Below are positions 7,795-9,109 of a stretch of DNA of 9,109 nt, piece by piece. How positions within the stretch are numbered: position 1 is the first letter of the stretch; every line of letters begins with the position of its first letter. The position numbers were made by a program, and so were the translations under genes. Location of the stretch: contig DAOVJL010000029.1 of NCBI GenBank assembly GCA_030673275.1, positions 1 to 9,109 on the forward strand, read 5' to 3'. The DNA comes from Sulfurimonas sp. (lineage in GTDB: Bacteria > Campylobacterota > Campylobacteria > Campylobacterales > Sulfurimonadaceae). Below the pieces are notes generated by a model. That model was not told the origin of the DNA, made no database searches, and saw only the letters and a program-made list of their open reading frames with translations.

Positions 7795-8240
7795 GCAAGG
7801 CAATACAAGCACTTTTAAGTGGTATGTTTTTTACATTTTTTATAGACTTTTTTATATTTTTGGGTATTAAACAAAACTATATAGATTTCTATGAAATTGA
7901 CTTATATTACAATATTCTATTTGCAGATCATCAAAATGGGTATCTATTCTTTACAGTATCAATAATTTTAGGCTATATAATTATTTACATAAATAGCAAT
8001 AAAGTCAGTATTACTGTTATCGGTTTCTTATCTATACTTGCTTTATCAACTCTGATACATGGTGTTGGTAATAAACTTGGTGAAGATCTACTTATGACAA
8101 AAAATACAACTTTGAAAGATAGCAGATATACCTATCATGGTGATATTTATTATGATGGAAGAAAACAGATAACATTTTTTGACTACGAACTAAATAAAAT
8201 TATAATCTTAAATAAAAACAAATTAAAGGGTAAAAATTAA
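7791..8240 (+). CDS. Unrecognised small membrane protein (three predicted TM helices)
   Basis: I do not recognise the family. The 149-aa product has three hydrophobic segments suited to membrane helices (about residues 8-26, 50-68 and 72-92). The first is very rich in Phe (MFFTFFIDFFIFLG) and the loop between the first two is acidic and Tyr-rich. A polar, Tyr/Lys-rich C-terminal part (about 100-149) looks beta-stranded (SRYTYHGDIYYDGRKQITFF) and may be a small extramembrane domain. The start is well supported: AGGAG at 7777-7781 lies 9 nt before the ATG, which overlaps the preceding stop (ATGA). The TAA abuts the lipoprotein ATG directly. The context suggests cotranslation with the lipoprotein and ligase, but I can assign no function. 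Confidence 0.8.
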   Translation: MSKAIQALLSGMFFTFFIDFFIFLGIKQNYIDFYEIDLYYNILFADHQNGYLFFTVSIILGYIIIYINSNKVSITVIGFLSILALSTLIHGVGNKLGEDLLMTKNTTLKDSRYTYHGDIYYDGRKQITFFDYELNKIIILNKNKLKGKN

Positions 8241-8804
8241 ATGAAACATATTTCAAGTATAGCAGGCGGTGTAGCGCTCGGTAGTGCCGGTGTAGTTATG
8301 ATGAGTGTTCTTAGCGGGTGTGAAGCACCACAACAAGAAATTCAAAACCGCTACTTAGTAATAGAACAACAAACTAACGGAAAATATATTGTAGTAGAAG
8401 AGATGCCGACAGAGGGTCCAAACAGGGCAATAATTCGTGAAAAAGATGCTGATGGCAAAACTATAGAACGCTTTATGAATGAAGCTGAGATGAAAGCTCT
8501 TGCAGAGCAAGAGTATCAAAAAGTGCAAAATGGTACATCAGAGACAGTTGCTAGTGGCAACAGCAGTCCAGGAATGGGCTTGGCTGGAACAATTTTAGCA
8601 GTTGCTGCAGGTTCACTGTTGGGTAATATGATAGGTAATGCTCTAATGAACAATAAAAACTTCGCGAAGCGTTCAAGCTCTGTAAATAAAAGTGCTTATA
8701 GCCGTTCAGCTGCAGGTAAAGCATCAAGAACAAGTACAAGAAAAAGTTTTTTTGGTGGAACAAGTGCTCGTTCATCATATGGTAGTAGAACTTTTGGCGG
8801 TTAA
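8241..8804 (+). CDS. UPF0323-type lipoprotein with basic Ser/Gly-rich tail ending in Gly-Gly
   Basis: The 187-aa protein has a signal peptide (1-26) ending in lipobox LSGC, with Cys27 as the lipidation site. Glu28 at +2 is not the Asp that holds lipoproteins in the inner membrane, so outer-membrane sorting is likely (inference). Residues 38-98 form a small charged domain (RYLVIEQQTNGKYIVVEEMP onward). Residues 111-138 are a Gly/Ala-rich hydrophobic stretch (AGTILAVAAGSLLGNMIGNA) like a glycine zipper. Residues 142-187 are a basic, low-complexity Ser/Arg/Gly tail ending SRTFGG. The layout matches the UPF0323 lipoproteins of Campylobacter and Helicobacter (Cj0371 and HP0232, from memory), whose function is not well defined. 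An AAAGGG lies 10 nt upstream. The ligase gene starts 2 nt after the stop. Confidence 0.85.
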   Translation: MKHISSIAGGVALGSAGVVMMSVLSGCEAPQQEIQNRYLVIEQQTNGKYIVVEEMPTEGPNRAIIREKDADGKTIERFMNEAEMKALAEQEYQKVQNGTSETVASGNSSPGMGLAGTILAVAAGSLLGNMIGNALMNNKNFAKRSSSVNKSAYSRSAAGKASRTSTRKSFFGGTSARSSYGSRTFGG

Positions 8805-8806
8805 TC

Positions 8807-9109
8807 TTGGTTAAACTACAAAAACTAAATCCACTAAAAGATAGTATATTAGAGGAGCTTGGCTTTACTTGGCATACAGATGTTGATGGAAGTAAGTATG
8901 TGAGCGATGAGTTGGTACAAATATCTCAAAATGATGCAGAGGCTTACTATACTGCAACAAATGAGATATATAACATGTATGTCGAGGCAGCTGAGTATGT
9001 TATAGAAAATGATCTGTTTTTCGAACTTGGAATTCCTTTTAATCTGGTTGATGCTATCAAAAAATCTTGGGACAATGACGTTCATTGGCATATCTATGGT
9101 CGCTTTGAT
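8807..9109 (+). CDS. Glutathionylspermidine synthase-like ATP-grasp ligase, 5' part
   Basis: An open frame of 101 codons runs off the right edge. It begins at TTG 8807, the only likely start: an in-frame TAG lies at 8786-8788 and the first in-frame ATG falls mid-domain at codon 56. A weak GGCGG (8796-8800) lies 6 nt upstream. The encoded start, VKLQKLNPLKDSILEELGF, then FTWHTDVDGSKYVSDEL and VIENDLFFELGIP, matches the N-terminal pre-ATP-grasp region of the glutathionylspermidine synthase family as I recall it (Cj0372 in Campylobacter, YgiC/YjfC in E. coli). That family joins a peptide C-terminal carboxylate to an amine through an acyl phosphate. The catalytic ATP-grasp core lies outside the window, and the stand-alone synthase homologues lack the amidase half of E. 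coli Gss, so the real substrate is unknown. Confidence 0.85.
   Translation, partial: MVKLQKLNPLKDSILEELGFTWHTDVDGSKYVSDELVQISQNDAEAYYTATNEIYNMYVEAAEYVIENDLFFELGIPFNLVDAIKKSWDNDVHWHIYGRFD

Noticed and set aside
8660..8669. Perfect 10-bp palindrome CTTCGCGAAG in the lipoprotein gene
   Set aside because: An isolated short palindrome inside coding sequence with no T-tract and no second copy noticed; probably chance.
8849..9091. Minus-strand open frame at the right edge
   Set aside because: The + strand frame here clearly encodes the N-terminus of the ATP-grasp ligase; the reverse frame is a shadow.

Overview
The window reads as a tightly packed, single-strand stretch of chromosome from a Campylobacterota (epsilonproteobacterial) species, most likely a Sulfurimonas-like or related sulfur oxidiser. 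The basis is the AT-rich coding style, the protein sequences themselves, and the gene order fabZ-lpxA-clpX-mreB-mreC-carB, which I recall as conserved in Campylobacter and partly in Helicobacter. The genus is a guess; the phylum is well supported. All genes lie on the + strand. I see no tRNA, rRNA, CRISPR, insertion sequence or prophage signal.

Region 1 (1-4031) is an envelope and shape operon. It holds the 3' end of fabZ (fatty-acid and lipid A acyl supply), lpxA (first step of lipid A synthesis), clpX (AAA+ unfoldase for ClpP), mreB (actin-like scaffold) and mreC (MreB-linked periplasmic protein). Genes overlap or nearly abut: a 4-nt overlap for lpxA/clpX, 9 nt between clpX and mreB, and an 8-nt overlap for mreB/mreC. 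mreD, pbp2 and rodA are not present after mreC.

Region 2 (4032-7406) is a 71-bp gap with a plausible promoter, then a full-length carB (large subunit of carbamoyl phosphate synthetase) with no carA beside it. About 20 nt after the carB stop is a near-ideal intrinsic terminator hairpin. It lies inside the first codons of the next gene, a miniature Sua5/YrdC-domain protein whose likely start is a GTG just behind the carB stop. This terminator within a coding region is one of the two most interesting features here.

Region 3 (7363-9109) has the mini-YrdC gene, an unrecognised three-helix membrane protein, a UPF0323-type lipoprotein, and the 5' end of a glutathionylspermidine-synthase-like ATP-grasp ligase, all coupled by 0-4 nt overlaps or very short gaps. 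The lipoprotein ends in a Ser/Arg/Gly-rich basic tail with C-terminal Gly-Gly, and the ligase sits 2 nt behind it. This resembles the enterobacterial ygiB-ygiC and yjfM-yjfC pairs as I remember them. It suggests an uncharacterised lipoprotein plus C-terminal-modifying ligase system, the strongest candidate for undescribed biology in the window.
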